From contig JAFGTR010000108.1 of the NCBI GenBank assembly GCA_016934055.1, positions 1 to 59,611 on the forward strand: a stretch of DNA of 59,611 nucleotides. Direction: 5' to 3'. Positions 22,888 through 30,972 of the stretch are shown piece by piece (within the stretch, counting starts at the first letter, position 1; every line of letters starts with the position of its first letter). The notes beneath the pieces were generated by a model, which was given only the letters and a program-made list of their open reading frames with translations, was not told the origin of the DNA and did not search any database. The position numbers were made by a program, and so were the translations under genes. The stretch is from Bacteroidales bacterium. GTDB lineage: Bacteria; Bacteroidota; Bacteroidia; Bacteroidales; UBA10428.

Positions 22888-24873
22888 TTACACCTTTTCT
22901 TTGGCGGTCATGCGTTCCACTGCATCGGCTATCTGATCAGGCTTTCCCATGATATAAATGATGTCGCCCGTTTGAAATATAATATCAGGTTCAGGGTGCT
23001 CTATCAATATGCCATTGTGTAAAATGGCAACCAGGGTTACGCGGAATGTATTCCTGAACTGCATCTCAACCAGGTTCTTCCCGATCAGGGGCGATTTATC
23101 ATCCACTTTTAATGCGTTAATCTCAATATTTGGCAGTTCTTTTAAAATTGAGGCTTCCTTTTTTTCTTTCTCATTACGGAATATACCGTAGTTTTCCTCG
23201 CGTATGCGTGCAATGGCCATGTTGATATCCCGCTGAGGAACAAGTTTTCTTTTGAGGATGCGTTCAAATATCTCAATGGCCGTTTCAAATTCTTCGGGGA
23301 TGACCTGGTCTGCTCCGATTCTGTATAGCTCTTCAATGTCATCGACGTATTTGGCCCTTACAAGAATATACGCGTGTTTATTGAGATGTCTTATTTTTTC
23401 AACAACAGACATGGCTGTGATAAGGTTACCGACAGATACCACAATAATATCAGCTGTGTCAATATGGGCTTTCATCAGAATGGGTTCGTTCACAGCGTCA
23501 CCATATACGACGGTATCGCCTTTTAACTGACGTTGGCGGACAGCAGCCGGGTCAAAAGCAATACTGACATGGGGCATCTTCATGTATCTTGCCATTTTTG
23601 ACAGGTTCAGTGAACGTGAATCTTTACCTATCAGCACAATATGATTTTTAAGTTTCGGTATTTCAACCTGCGGTAGCGGGAACATGCCTTCAACAACACG
23701 TTTGGGCAGGGGCAATTTCAGTAAAAGGTTAGCCAGTGGTCTGGAAATTAAAATAAGCAACGGAGAAACAGACATGGTAATAACAGCTGTCGCAAGAAAC
23801 AACTGAAAATAGATTGATGACAGGATATTGTATTTCATCCCTTCTTTTGCCAGCAGAAATGAGAATTCTCCCACCTGGCTTATCGCTAACCCAACCATGA
23901 CAGTGCCTCTGAATGTGTGGCCCAGGACAAATGAAGTTCCTCCGGCAATAATTGTTTTTAAAATGATGACCAGCAATACGGTGCCAATGACCATCCATAA
24001 ATGCTGGCTGACGAATTGCAGGTCAAGCATCATGCCAATGGATACAAAAAAGAAACTGGTGAATGTATCTTTGAAAGGAATGAGATGCCCAAAGGCGTTA
24101 TGACTATACCCCGATTCGGATATCATAAGGCCCGCAAGAAATGCACCAAAAGCCAGTGAAAGCCCCATCTCAGATGTCAGCATTGCAACCGAAAGGCATA
24201 TCAAAAGGATGCTCATGAGAAACAATTCCTGGTTTTTGGTGAGGGCAACCCAATGAAGGAGCTTTGGCATCAGCCAGCGGTTTCCGGTATATACAATACC
24301 GATGATGATAACAGCTTTTAAAAACAAAACCGTTAATTGTGAGCCCTGCCCGGATATTTCACCCCCCAGAACCGGCGTAAGCAAAAGAAGCGGAACAAGG
24401 ATGACATCCTGGAAGATGAGGATGCCAAGCACAGTCCGTCCATAATTAGAGGAAAGCTCAGAACGTTCCTGCAGCAACTTTAGAACTACAGCCGTGCTGC
24501 TGAGACCGATCATGAAGCCTATAAAAAGCGCTTCGGTTTTGTCTGCCCCGTAAAGACGGGCAAAAAACATCGTTGCTCCTGCTGTCAGCAACAATTGCAT
24601 AAAACCACCCAGGAAAACTATCTTTCTGATCTTCAGCAGATGGTTAAGAGAAAATTCCAGCCCGATAGTGAACATCAGCATGACAACACCGATTTCAGCC
24701 ATCAGCTCAATTTCATGCGGATGTTTTATGATGGCCAGAAGATGGGGACCGGCTACAATGCCGGTTAACATATACCCGATAATGGTAGGAACTTTTATCT
24801 TTGTGAAAATGAAATTTACCCCCGTTGAAAGGGCGAAAATGATAATAATATCTTTCAGTATATTTATTTCCAT
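22888..24873 (-). CDS. CPA2-family monovalent cation/proton antiporter with RCK domains (KefB-like)
   Basis: The 661-residue protein has an N-terminal Na+/H+ exchanger domain with about 12 helices (about 1-380; IKVPTIIGYMLTGIVAGP, LSSTAVVLKLL, GLSLAFGAFLAGLMIS). An RCK_N/TrkA-N domain (about 405-530) and an RCK_C domain (about 570-655) follow. KefB/YbaL-type proteins exchange K+ or Na+ for H+ across the inner membrane. The Rossmann glycine motif is atypical (IVLIGKDSRSLN instead of GxGxxG), so NAD(H) binding may be altered. The gene is divergent from the mannanase gene. Confidence 0.92.
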   Translation of the reverse strand: MEINILKDIIIIFALSTGVNFIFTKIKVPTIIGYMLTGIVAGPHLLAIIKHPHEIELMAEIGVVMLMFTIGLEFSLNHLLKIRKIVFLGGFMQLLLTAGATMFFARLYGADKTEALFIGFMIGLSSTAVVLKLLQERSELSSNYGRTVLGILIFQDVILVPLLLLTPVLGGEISGQGSQLTVLFLKAVIIIGIVYTGNRWLMPKLLHWVALTKNQELFLMSILLICLSVAMLTSEMGLSLAFGAFLAGLMISESGYSHNAFGHLIPFKDTFTSFFFVSIGMMLDLQFVSQHLWMVIGTVLLVIILKTIIAGGTSFVLGHTFRGTVMVGLAISQVGEFSFLLAKEGMKYNILSSIYFQLFLATAVITMSVSPLLILISRPLANLLLKLPLPKRVVEGMFPLPQVEIPKLKNHIVLIGKDSRSLNLSKMARYMKMPHVSIAFDPAAVRQRQLKGDTVVYGDAVNEPILMKAHIDTADIIVVSVGNLITAMSVVEKIRHLNKHAYILVRAKYVDDIEELYRIGADQVIPEEFETAIEIFERILKRKLVPQRDINMAIARIREENYGIFRNEKEKKEASILKELPNIEINALKVDDKSPLIGKNLVEMQFRNTFRVTLVAILHNGILIEHPEPDIIFQTGDIIYIMGKPDQIADAVERMTAKEKV

Positions 24874-25042
24874 AGCGCGGGCATACTATGGCATTAAAGG
24901 TAGTGATATTTGCTATAATGAGCAATCGGGTTTTTTACCGCTTTATAACATCTGAAAAAATAAATATATTTATGGGCTGATGTTTTCCCTTCTCAGTCTT
25001 TTTAAAAACAATTGATAATTCACATAAATTATAGAAGATATT

Positions 25043-26737
25043 ATGAAGTATACCACAGGAAAAGTAATAATCATAATGGCGGTGGCCTGTTTTATGCTGC
25101 CGGCAAATGTATTGGCTGCAGTAAAAGATTACTGGCTGGAGGCTGAAGACGCAATTCTTACCGGTGTCAGCAAGGCAACAACCTATTCCGGATACTCAGG
25201 GACTGGTTATGTTGGCGGGTTTGACACTGAGGGTGATATAATAACCTTTTCCTTTGAGGCTGAGGGAGGCTTGTATGATTTGGTTATAGGGTTCAGCACA
25301 CCGCACGGGGAAAAAGGATATGAACTGACGGTCAATGGTAGCGCTTCAACCGGCATGTTCCCCGCTTCCGGGTCATTTAAGGAAGGGTCAGCAGGAAAGG
25401 TCACGCTGGAAACCGGACAGAACACTGTTATCATCGGCAATGGCTGGGGATGGTATTACATTGACTATATCAGGTTTGTTTCCTCTGTTTCATATCCGCC
25501 CTCTCCTCCACAGCAAGACCTTACAAACCCCCTGGCCACGGAAGATGCAAAGAAATTATTTGCCTTGCTTAAAGGATTATACGGGAAAAAAGTCCTGTCA
25601 GGGCAACATGACATTGTTGAACTTCAATATATTAAAGAGATCACCGGACACACCCCTGTGGTTGCCTGTTTTGATCTTATTGAATACTCCCCTTCAAGAA
25701 TTGAGTATGGTTCAAATCCCGAGGGCTCGGCAGAATCATGGATAGCCTGGGAACAGGAAAAAGGTTGTATCATAAACCTTTTATGGCATTGGAATGCTCC
25801 GGCAGATCTGATCAACACCACAGGAAAGGAATGGTGGAGAGGATTTTATACTTATGCCACCACATTTGATATTGCTGCTGTACTGGCTGACACGAGTTCA
25901 TCAGGATATGACCTTGTGATTCGTGATATCGATGCTATAGCCGTTCAGTTGAAGAAATTTTACGACAATGATATTCCCGTTCTCTGGAGACCTTTGCATG
26001 AAGCCTCCGGGGGCTGGTTCTGGTGGGGGGCACAGGGTCCGGAACCGTTTATTGAACTATGGAAACTTATGTATAACCGTCTGGTCAACCATCATCAATT
26101 GCATAACCTGATATGGGTTTATACAAGCGGCGATCCTGACTGGTATCCCGGCGACGACTTTGTCGATATAGCTTCGCTTGATATATACTCAAACCCCGGA
26201 GCATCGATGAGTGTTGACTGGGAAAACGTCCAGACTCAGTTCAATGGCAAAAAAATGGTGGCCCTGTCAGAGAGCGGGACATTGCCTGTGCCTGAAAAGA
26301 TAAGGCTGTTCAATACATGGTGGTCATGGTTCTCCCTGTGGACAGGTGACTATATCCGTGGCGCTGATACAAAAGAACTGAAAGCTTTATACAACGATAA
26401 GGATATTCTTACGATGGAAAAAATGGGGGACTGGCGTGAATATTCATCACTGCCGGATAACCCGGAACTTTCCGGCAGCTCAGATGAGTTACAATTACAC
26501 TATGATCCGTTATCCTGCGATATCTGTATTGAATATGAGTGTGATGCTGCTGCACAATGCACCATTGAACTTTTTGATTTGCAGGGGCATTTAATAACCA
26601 GTCAGTCCGGGTTTTTATCAAAACCTGATCAAACTGTTATGCGCATACCTGCAGGGAAACTTCTTCCGGGATTGTACATTGCCGTTGTCCGCAGTGATAA
26701 ATCGCTGATATCCGGGAAATTCGTTGTTGCACGATAG
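25043..26737 (+). CDS. Secreted GH26 beta-mannanase with CBM35-like and T9SS-type C-terminal domains
   Basis: The 564-residue protein has a signal peptide (to about LAA, residue 25) and a carbohydrate-binding module of CBM35/CBM6 type (about 28-150; DYWLEAEDA, GYVGGFDTEGDIITFSF, YYIDYIRF). The GH26 catalytic domain (about 165-460) carries the acid/base Glu320 (WRPLHEASGGWFWWG) and nucleophile Glu410 (VALSESG). A C-terminal domain of about 85 residues (TIELFDLQGHLI, LLPGLYIAVVRS, SGKFVVAR) looks like a type 9 secretion sorting domain. It should hydrolyse beta-1,4-mannan at the cell surface or outside. Confidence 0.92.
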   Translation: MKYTTGKVIIIMAVACFMLPANVLAAVKDYWLEAEDAILTGVSKATTYSGYSGTGYVGGFDTEGDIITFSFEAEGGLYDLVIGFSTPHGEKGYELTVNGSASTGMFPASGSFKEGSAGKVTLETGQNTVIIGNGWGWYYIDYIRFVSSVSYPPSPPQQDLTNPLATEDAKKLFALLKGLYGKKVLSGQHDIVELQYIKEITGHTPVVACFDLIEYSPSRIEYGSNPEGSAESWIAWEQEKGCIINLLWHWNAPADLINTTGKEWWRGFYTYATTFDIAAVLADTSSSGYDLVIRDIDAIAVQLKKFYDNDIPVLWRPLHEASGGWFWWGAQGPEPFIELWKLMYNRLVNHHQLHNLIWVYTSGDPDWYPGDDFVDIASLDIYSNPGASMSVDWENVQTQFNGKKMVALSESGTLPVPEKIRLFNTWWSWFSLWTGDYIRGADTKELKALYNDKDILTMEKMGDWREYSSLPDNPELSGSSDELQLHYDPLSCDICIEYECDAAAQCTIELFDLQGHLITSQSGFLSKPDQTVMRIPAGKLLPGLYIAVVRSDKSLISGKFVVAR

Positions 26738-27148
26738 GCACTTGAGACTATACAGTCATGCAGCCTGCCTGCCGTCAAGGCAGGTCATGCGGTCATGCAG
26801 TCTATCAAACCTTCAAATTTTCAAATCTGGAAATATATCCTATGCTTCAGCTTGCTTGAAAATCGTTTTGGTTTGTTACGCTGCAAACAGGATTTCTGCC
26901 ATTGGAAAAGTTGTGCTTGCAGCGTTTATCACGTATCCTCTTTTCCCCGGGCTTACGCCCGGGGCTACCAACATCTCGCCCCTCCGGGGCTGGAACTCCA
27001 CTAAATCTTCAGGTAATCTATCAATCTGTAAATCTGTTAATCTGTTAATTTGTAAACCCTCAAATCTTCAAACATTCCTTTTATTGTGGCATGTTTATTG
27101 ATTTAAAATATTTAAGAATACGCTTTTAACACTTTAAAACCTCGCACC
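26738..27148. other. Gene-free stretch with palindromic repeats
   Basis: Contains CCTGCC/GGCAGG (26768-26784), a perfect 8-bp stem CCCCGGGC/GCCCGGGG (26945-26964), and GCCCC/GGGGC (26978-26990), then simple AT-rich text with AATCTGTTAAT-type repeats. No credible gene is seen. The GC-rich hairpin pair looks like a REP-like element. Confidence 0.6.
26945..26990. repeat. REP-like tandem hairpins
   Basis: CCCCGGGC (26945-26952) pairs with GCCCGGGG (26957-26964). GCCCC (26978-26982) pairs with GGGGC (26986-26990). The local GC content is far above that of the flanks. Confidence 0.55.
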
Positions 27149-27385
27149 ATGAAAAAGTTAATTCTTATATTTTTTCTGTTCATTCCTGCTGTCCTTGCCG
27201 ATTCATGCATTGTTCATGACGGATGTGATTGTATTGTATGTGAGATATACGACGAATTCGGATATTATATAGAGGACTACGGAAGAGAATGCGGTGATTC
27301 ATATGATCTTGACCGTTTTGCTGAAGAGGCCGATGACTATGCCTGGTATGTATATGGGGGATTTGCGGAGTGTTTTAATGACTGA
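27149..27385 (+). CDS. Small secreted Cys-rich acidic protein (78 aa), hypothetical
   Basis: The 78-residue product starts with a clear signal peptide (MKKLILIFFLFIPAVLADS). The mature part is acidic, rich in Tyr and Asp, and contains six Cys (DSC, DGC, DC, VC, REC, AEC), suggesting disulfides in the periplasm or outside. I do not recognise a family. Confidence 0.6.
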   Translation: MKKLILIFFLFIPAVLADSCIVHDGCDCIVCEIYDEFGYYIEDYGRECGDSYDLDRFAEEADDYAWYVYGGFAECFND

Positions 27386-27576
27386 AGTTCTGGCAACCAG
27401 TTGATGGTGTAAAGATACTTTGTTCAGAATTGGGAATGACAGCGTACAGTTTATTCATATACTTTGCAGTTGAGGCCTGAAGATTTTTGTGAAACAATTT
27501 TCTTCTGGATGGTGGTAAGTTTCTTCAATAAAGCCTTTCAGCAATAACACTTTGAATCCTTCCTTATAAAAATATC

Positions 27577-29007
27577 CTATTCCACGGGAACCAGCCGTAC
27601 AATCTTTCCGGGATTCTCTATGGCTACATATATCAATCCGTCCGGACCTATAACCACGTTGCGTACCCGCCCGATATCTTCAAGCAGCTTTTCGCGGTGG
27701 ATTACCGAATGGCCTTTTAATACAATTCTTTCGAGGTAGTGAAACCGGAGTGAGCCCATCAACAGGTTGTTATGCCAGAATTTATAGCGGGTTCCTGTTA
27801 CGAAGGTCATGCCGCATGGAGCGATTGATGGTGTCCAGTAGAAAACGGGCTGCTCCAATCCGTCTTTTTCGGTAATATCTGTCAGTATGGTGCCGTCGTA
27901 GTTGATGCCATAGGAAATAACCGGCCAGCCGTAGTTCAGACCGGGTCTGATGAGATTAAGCTCATCACCGCCACGGGGTCCGTGTTCTGATTCCCAGAGT
28001 TCATCGGTAAGGGGATGAATGCAGGTTCCCTGCGGGTTGCGGTGCCCGTAGCTGTATATTGATGGCATGGCACCCGGTGTATTGACAAATGGATTATCAG
28101 CAGGAATGCTGCCATCATCGTTGATGCGGTGGATCTTTCCATTGTGATTATCTAATTTTTGAGGAAAATCGAAATGCTGACCCCTGTCACCTATGCCGAA
28201 ATAGAGATAGCCTTTTTTATCAAAAGCCAGTTTGCATCCGAAATGATGGCCGCGATCGGTGTCAGGCAGTCCTTTAAAAATAATCTGAACATCAACAAGT
28301 TTGTTTCCCTTCAGTTTGGCCCTCATTACAGATGTGTTGCCAATGCGTTCTGAACTTTCCGTATTTAAAGCCGAATATGCCAGGTAAATCCATCCATTCT
28401 TTTCATATTCGGGGTGAAGGCACAGGTCGAGCAATCCACCCTGACCAAATACCATGACAGGAGGCAGTCCTTCAACAGGGGGTGAAAGCTTTCCATTAGA
28501 GAACCGGTGAAGTGTGCCGGCACGCTCTGAGATCAAAAGATCACCATCAGGTAAAAATGCCAGGCCCCAGGGAACGTCAAGCCCTGTAACCACAGTGTCA
28601 ACAACAAAACGTTGCCTTTCCGATTCAATAACCCCGTCGGTCGTGACAGCAGGTTTCAGCATGCTTTTATCCTCCGGTATTCCTTTTTTTACATAATCAG
28701 CAAGTGCTTCAATCTCTTCATCAGTGAAAGTGTTTTGAAAAGCCGGCATGCCAATGTCCACAATACCGAATTTTATGCTGTTAAATGCCGAAGTACTTCC
28801 CTCCTCCTCCATCCATGCTTTGACAGCAAATTTTTCAAGATTGTCGCCATGGCATCCTGCACAGTAATTCTGGTAGTTTATCGCAGCGTTGTGTTGCAGC
28901 GGATCTTCCTTGTCTGATGGTCTGCTGTTATTGAACGATTTGATACCGATCAGGCCAAAAGCGATAAGGGCGATGGCGATGGCTGAAATGATGGCGGTAC
29001 GTTTCAT
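27577..29007 (-). CDS. PQQ-type sugar dehydrogenase (GSDH/sorbosone fold) with N-terminal cytochrome c domain
   Basis: The 476-residue protein has an N-terminal hydrophobic anchor or signal (about 5-22). A cytochrome c domain with CAGCH (Cys49, Cys52, His53) and a candidate axial Met87 (GMPAF) follows. Residues about 125-470 form a six-bladed propeller of the soluble glucose/sorbosone dehydrogenase type (GLDVPWGLAFLPDGDLLISERAG, DRGHHFGCKLAFD, GHRNPQG). It should oxidise a sugar or alcohol in the periplasm and pass electrons to the fused heme. Fusions of a CxxCH domain to this fold occur in Bacteroidota; here the heme domain comes first. Confidence 0.88.
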   Translation of the reverse strand: MKRTAIISAIAIALIAFGLIGIKSFNNSRPSDKEDPLQHNAAINYQNYCAGCHGDNLEKFAVKAWMEEEGSTSAFNSIKFGIVDIGMPAFQNTFTDEEIEALADYVKKGIPEDKSMLKPAVTTDGVIESERQRFVVDTVVTGLDVPWGLAFLPDGDLLISERAGTLHRFSNGKLSPPVEGLPPVMVFGQGGLLDLCLHPEYEKNGWIYLAYSALNTESSERIGNTSVMRAKLKGNKLVDVQIIFKGLPDTDRGHHFGCKLAFDKKGYLYFGIGDRGQHFDFPQKLDNHNGKIHRINDDGSIPADNPFVNTPGAMPSIYSYGHRNPQGTCIHPLTDELWESEHGPRGGDELNLIRPGLNYGWPVISYGINYDGTILTDITEKDGLEQPVFYWTPSIAPCGMTFVTGTRYKFWHNNLLMGSLRFHYLERIVLKGHSVIHREKLLEDIGRVRNVVIGPDGLIYVAIENPGKIVRLVPVE

Positions 29008-29151
29008 ACTGGACAGGTTTTTGCCACGGGAGAGCGTTTATGGCGGATTGATAATTTTCATTCCTATACCAAATTTAGGCAAATGATAATTAACCTGGTA
29101 TGATATTGTATAATTAACTTGAGGTGCAATTTGCAGAAACTAAAGTTAAAT

Positions 29152-29191
29152 AGAATAAAGAATAAAGAATAAAGAATAAAGAATAAAGAAT
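29152..29191. repeat. 7-bp tandem repeat (AGAATAA, 5.7 copies)
   Basis: AGAATAA repeats without error from 29152 to 29186, plus a partial copy to 29191. It could mediate length variation by slippage, but no coding region is attached. Confidence 0.85.
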
Positions 29192-29217
29192 TTTTATGTC
29201 ATAAGCAAAAACAATTA

Positions 29218-29236
29218 ATGCGAATTAAGGGTTGAA
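29218..29236. repeat. Solo copy of the IS terminal inverted repeat
   Basis: ATGCGAATTAAGGGTTGAA is identical to the right end of the element at 4603-5649. The match extends 5 bases further left (AATTA) to 24 bases. No transposase remnant is seen beside it. Confidence 0.7.
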
Positions 29237-29369
29237 TAAAAATGAATTTTATGGATGGCAGTTGAATTCAATACCTGAACAAATATTTTTTTGTATTTTT
29301 CGCATGATGCTGTGCGAAAGTTACTTTCAAAACACTTTCATGTTTTTGCATGACAATCTTTACAAAATA

Positions 29370-29963
29370 TTATAATGCCTTGTTTAATCGATCTGACAAT
29401 TCTTTGGCCATTGTTTCACTTTCAAGACCGCTGATCATCGCAACACCACCTTTTATCACCCCGTTGACCATGGGCATGGAATAAACAATATCGTCAACAG
29501 CAATGGCTATGCTTTTCCCTGTATTTTTCTTTGTCAGGTCTGCCAGCTTTTTTGCTCCTTTCAGGGTAAGATATATTTGCACATTTCGTCCGTTATTTTT
29601 GGTTTTCTGAATATCTGACAGGACAATTGCCGGTTTATGATTTACTGCAATAACAGCCAGGTTCTGACCCTCCTGATCAACAGGGAAAATTGCTTTAAGC
29701 AGACGAATCCCTTCAGTGGTGAACAAATCATCGGGCAAACCGGGGTCACTTTTTGGCAGGTATCCGATAACAGGTGACTGAGGATCGCTTTCAAAATGAA
29801 TTGTGGTGACTTTCAGTGAATCCAATGCGTGGGCAGGGAGTTCACCAAACTTTACCGTTTCATAAATGCCGAAGCTAACAGACTGATCTTCGGATATTTC
29901 TTTGCTGTTGCATGAGAACAATGCAAACAGTATTAGCAGTAATGATACACTTGTGGTCTTCAT
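29370..29963 (-). CDS. Lipoprotein with SecD P1-head-like domain
   Basis: The start at 29963 (MKTTSVSLLLILFALFSC) is chosen over a longer frame because it gives a signal peptide with a lipobox Cys at residue 18. The C-terminal half (KGAKKLADLTKKNTGKSIAI, VDDIVYSMPMVNGVIKGG, AMISGLESETMAKELSDRL) closely follows the SecD/SecDF P1-head pattern (GAxKFAxLTxxNIGKxLAIVLDGxVxSAPxIxxxIxGGxxxIxG). Without the SecD membrane helices it is probably a free lipoprotein; the role is unknown. Its ATG lies 1 nt after the stop of the upstream winged-helix gene, so translation is coupled. Confidence 0.75.
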   Translation of the reverse strand: MKTTSVSLLLILFALFSCNSKEISEDQSVSFGIYETVKFGELPAHALDSLKVTTIHFESDPQSPVIGYLPKSDPGLPDDLFTTEGIRLLKAIFPVDQEGQNLAVIAVNHKPAIVLSDIQKTKNNGRNVQIYLTLKGAKKLADLTKKNTGKSIAIAVDDIVYSMPMVNGVIKGGVAMISGLESETMAKELSDRLNKAL

Positions 29964-29964
29964 A

Positions 29965-30270
29965 TTATTTCTTTTTGTTTTTTTTAAATAATTTAAAATA
30001 ATCGGCAATTGAATTAACATAGGTTTCATAGGCGGTGATACCTTTTTCGGTGATCTCACAGGTGGTGAGCGGGTAATTGCCCCTGAAGGATTTTTTAATG
30101 TGAATATATCCGGCTTCATTGAGTTTGCTTAACTGAAAGCTTAAATTGCCTTTCGTTGTGTTGATGTTATCCAGGAGATAACTGAACTCAGCTGTCCGTG
30201 CACCGATAAGAATTGACATGATGGCCAGCCTTACCTGCGAATGCATTAACGGATCAAGATCGTTGAACAT
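29965..30270 (-). CDS. Winged-helix transcriptional regulator (HTH_34-like)
   Basis: The 101-residue protein is a single winged helix: SQVRLAIMSILIGARTAEFSYLLDNINTTKGNLSFQLSKL is helix-turn-helix, followed by the wing (YIHIKKSFRGNYPLTTCEITEKG). This resembles the HTH_34/transcriptional-regulator family whose members often partner a membrane protein. It lies between a membrane protein (6 bp upstream) and the SecD-P1-like lipoprotein (1 bp downstream), in one operon. Direct-repeat candidate operators precede the operon. Confidence 0.8.
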   Translation of the reverse strand: MFNDLDPLMHSQVRLAIMSILIGARTAEFSYLLDNINTTKGNLSFQLSKLNEAGYIHIKKSFRGNYPLTTCEITEKGITAYETYVNSIADYFKLFKKNKKK

Positions 30271-30276
30271 AACGGG

Positions 30277-30888
30277 TCAGCTTTTGCGTTTTGAATATAA
30301 AACATGCCCTGGTATAATAAATGCGATGAGCCATCCAATGGCCTCGGCCAGCAACTGCTGCTGTAAAGGCAGATGAGAACTGATATAAGCCAGTAATCCG
30401 AATACAATCCCCCCGATGATGATCAGCCTGTAACGGAGAATGCCCCCGGTAACCACCGTAGCGAATGCAATAAGAACCATAAAAATCGGATGCTGAAGCT
30501 CAAAGAATATTCTATGCGTTACATTGAATTGTATCAGGTTAATAAGTACCATGCAAACAACCAGAGATATCCATACATAACGAAGTGATATACCGATATA
30601 GGTTGTTACCCTTTTTCTTTGCCGGTAAAGGTAAAATGCAGTGAAGACAAATCCGCCAATAGCCAGGATAATGCCTGCATATTTTACAAATTGTTTCATC
30701 GGAAGGGTATGGATGTTGTTTGAAATGAGAAATTCACTCATGTAAGTAAAAAAGCCAATCCACCCCCAAACAATAAACAAAATACCATCGTGTCTTATCT
30801 TTTTATGGGAAACCTGTATCATTTCCCTGATAACCTGAATGGACTGAACTTCATCGAAAGATCTCTGTCCGTTTGTGTCTGTTTCCAT
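30277..30888 (-). CDS. Integral membrane protein (5-6 helices), hypothetical
   Basis: The 203-residue protein has a charged N-terminus (about 1-40, with IQVIREMIQVSHKKI) and then about six hydrophobic segments (ILFIVWGWIGFFTY, GIILAIGGFVFTAFY, VWISLVVCMVLINL, HPIFMVLIAFATVV). It is the first gene of the winged-helix operon. I do not recognise a family; the position suggests the regulator and membrane protein act together. Confidence 0.7.
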   Translation of the reverse strand: METDTNGQRSFDEVQSIQVIREMIQVSHKKIRHDGILFIVWGWIGFFTYMSEFLISNNIHTLPMKQFVKYAGIILAIGGFVFTAFYLYRQRKRVTTYIGISLRYVWISLVVCMVLINLIQFNVTHRIFFELQHPIFMVLIAFATVVTGGILRYRLIIIGGIVFGLLAYISSHLPLQQQLLAEAIGWLIAFIIPGHVLYSKRKS

Positions 30889-30916
30889 ATTCTTTTAATT
30901 TAGTATATAAAACAAA

Positions 30917-30956
30917 TTTGCAATACAAACTTAATTAAGTTTGCAATACAAACCAA
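30917..30956 (-). promoter_or_regulatory. Promoter with repeated operator for the winged-helix operon
   Basis: TTTGCAATACAAAC occurs twice (30917-30930 and 30940-30953, 23 bp apart) with the 16-bp palindrome AAACTTAATTAAGTTT (30927-30942) between and overlapping them. On the minus strand a -7 box TAAGTTTG (30933-30926) has a TTG at 30956-30954 with a 20-bp spacer. The repeats cover the -33 to +1 region, a typical place for a repressor, possibly the winged-helix protein itself. Confidence 0.6.
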
Positions 30957-30972
30957 ATTTTTTTAGATTTTT

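Larger units (their letters stand above)
29008..29369. other. Gene-free AT-rich stretch with tandem repeat and solo IS-end
   Basis: It holds a 7-bp tandem repeat and a copy of the insertion-sequence terminal repeat (listed separately). No gene is seen. Confidence 0.6.

Noticed and set aside
29152..29191. CRISPR-like or minisatellite array
   Set aside because: The unit is 7 bp without spacers, so it is a simple tandem repeat.
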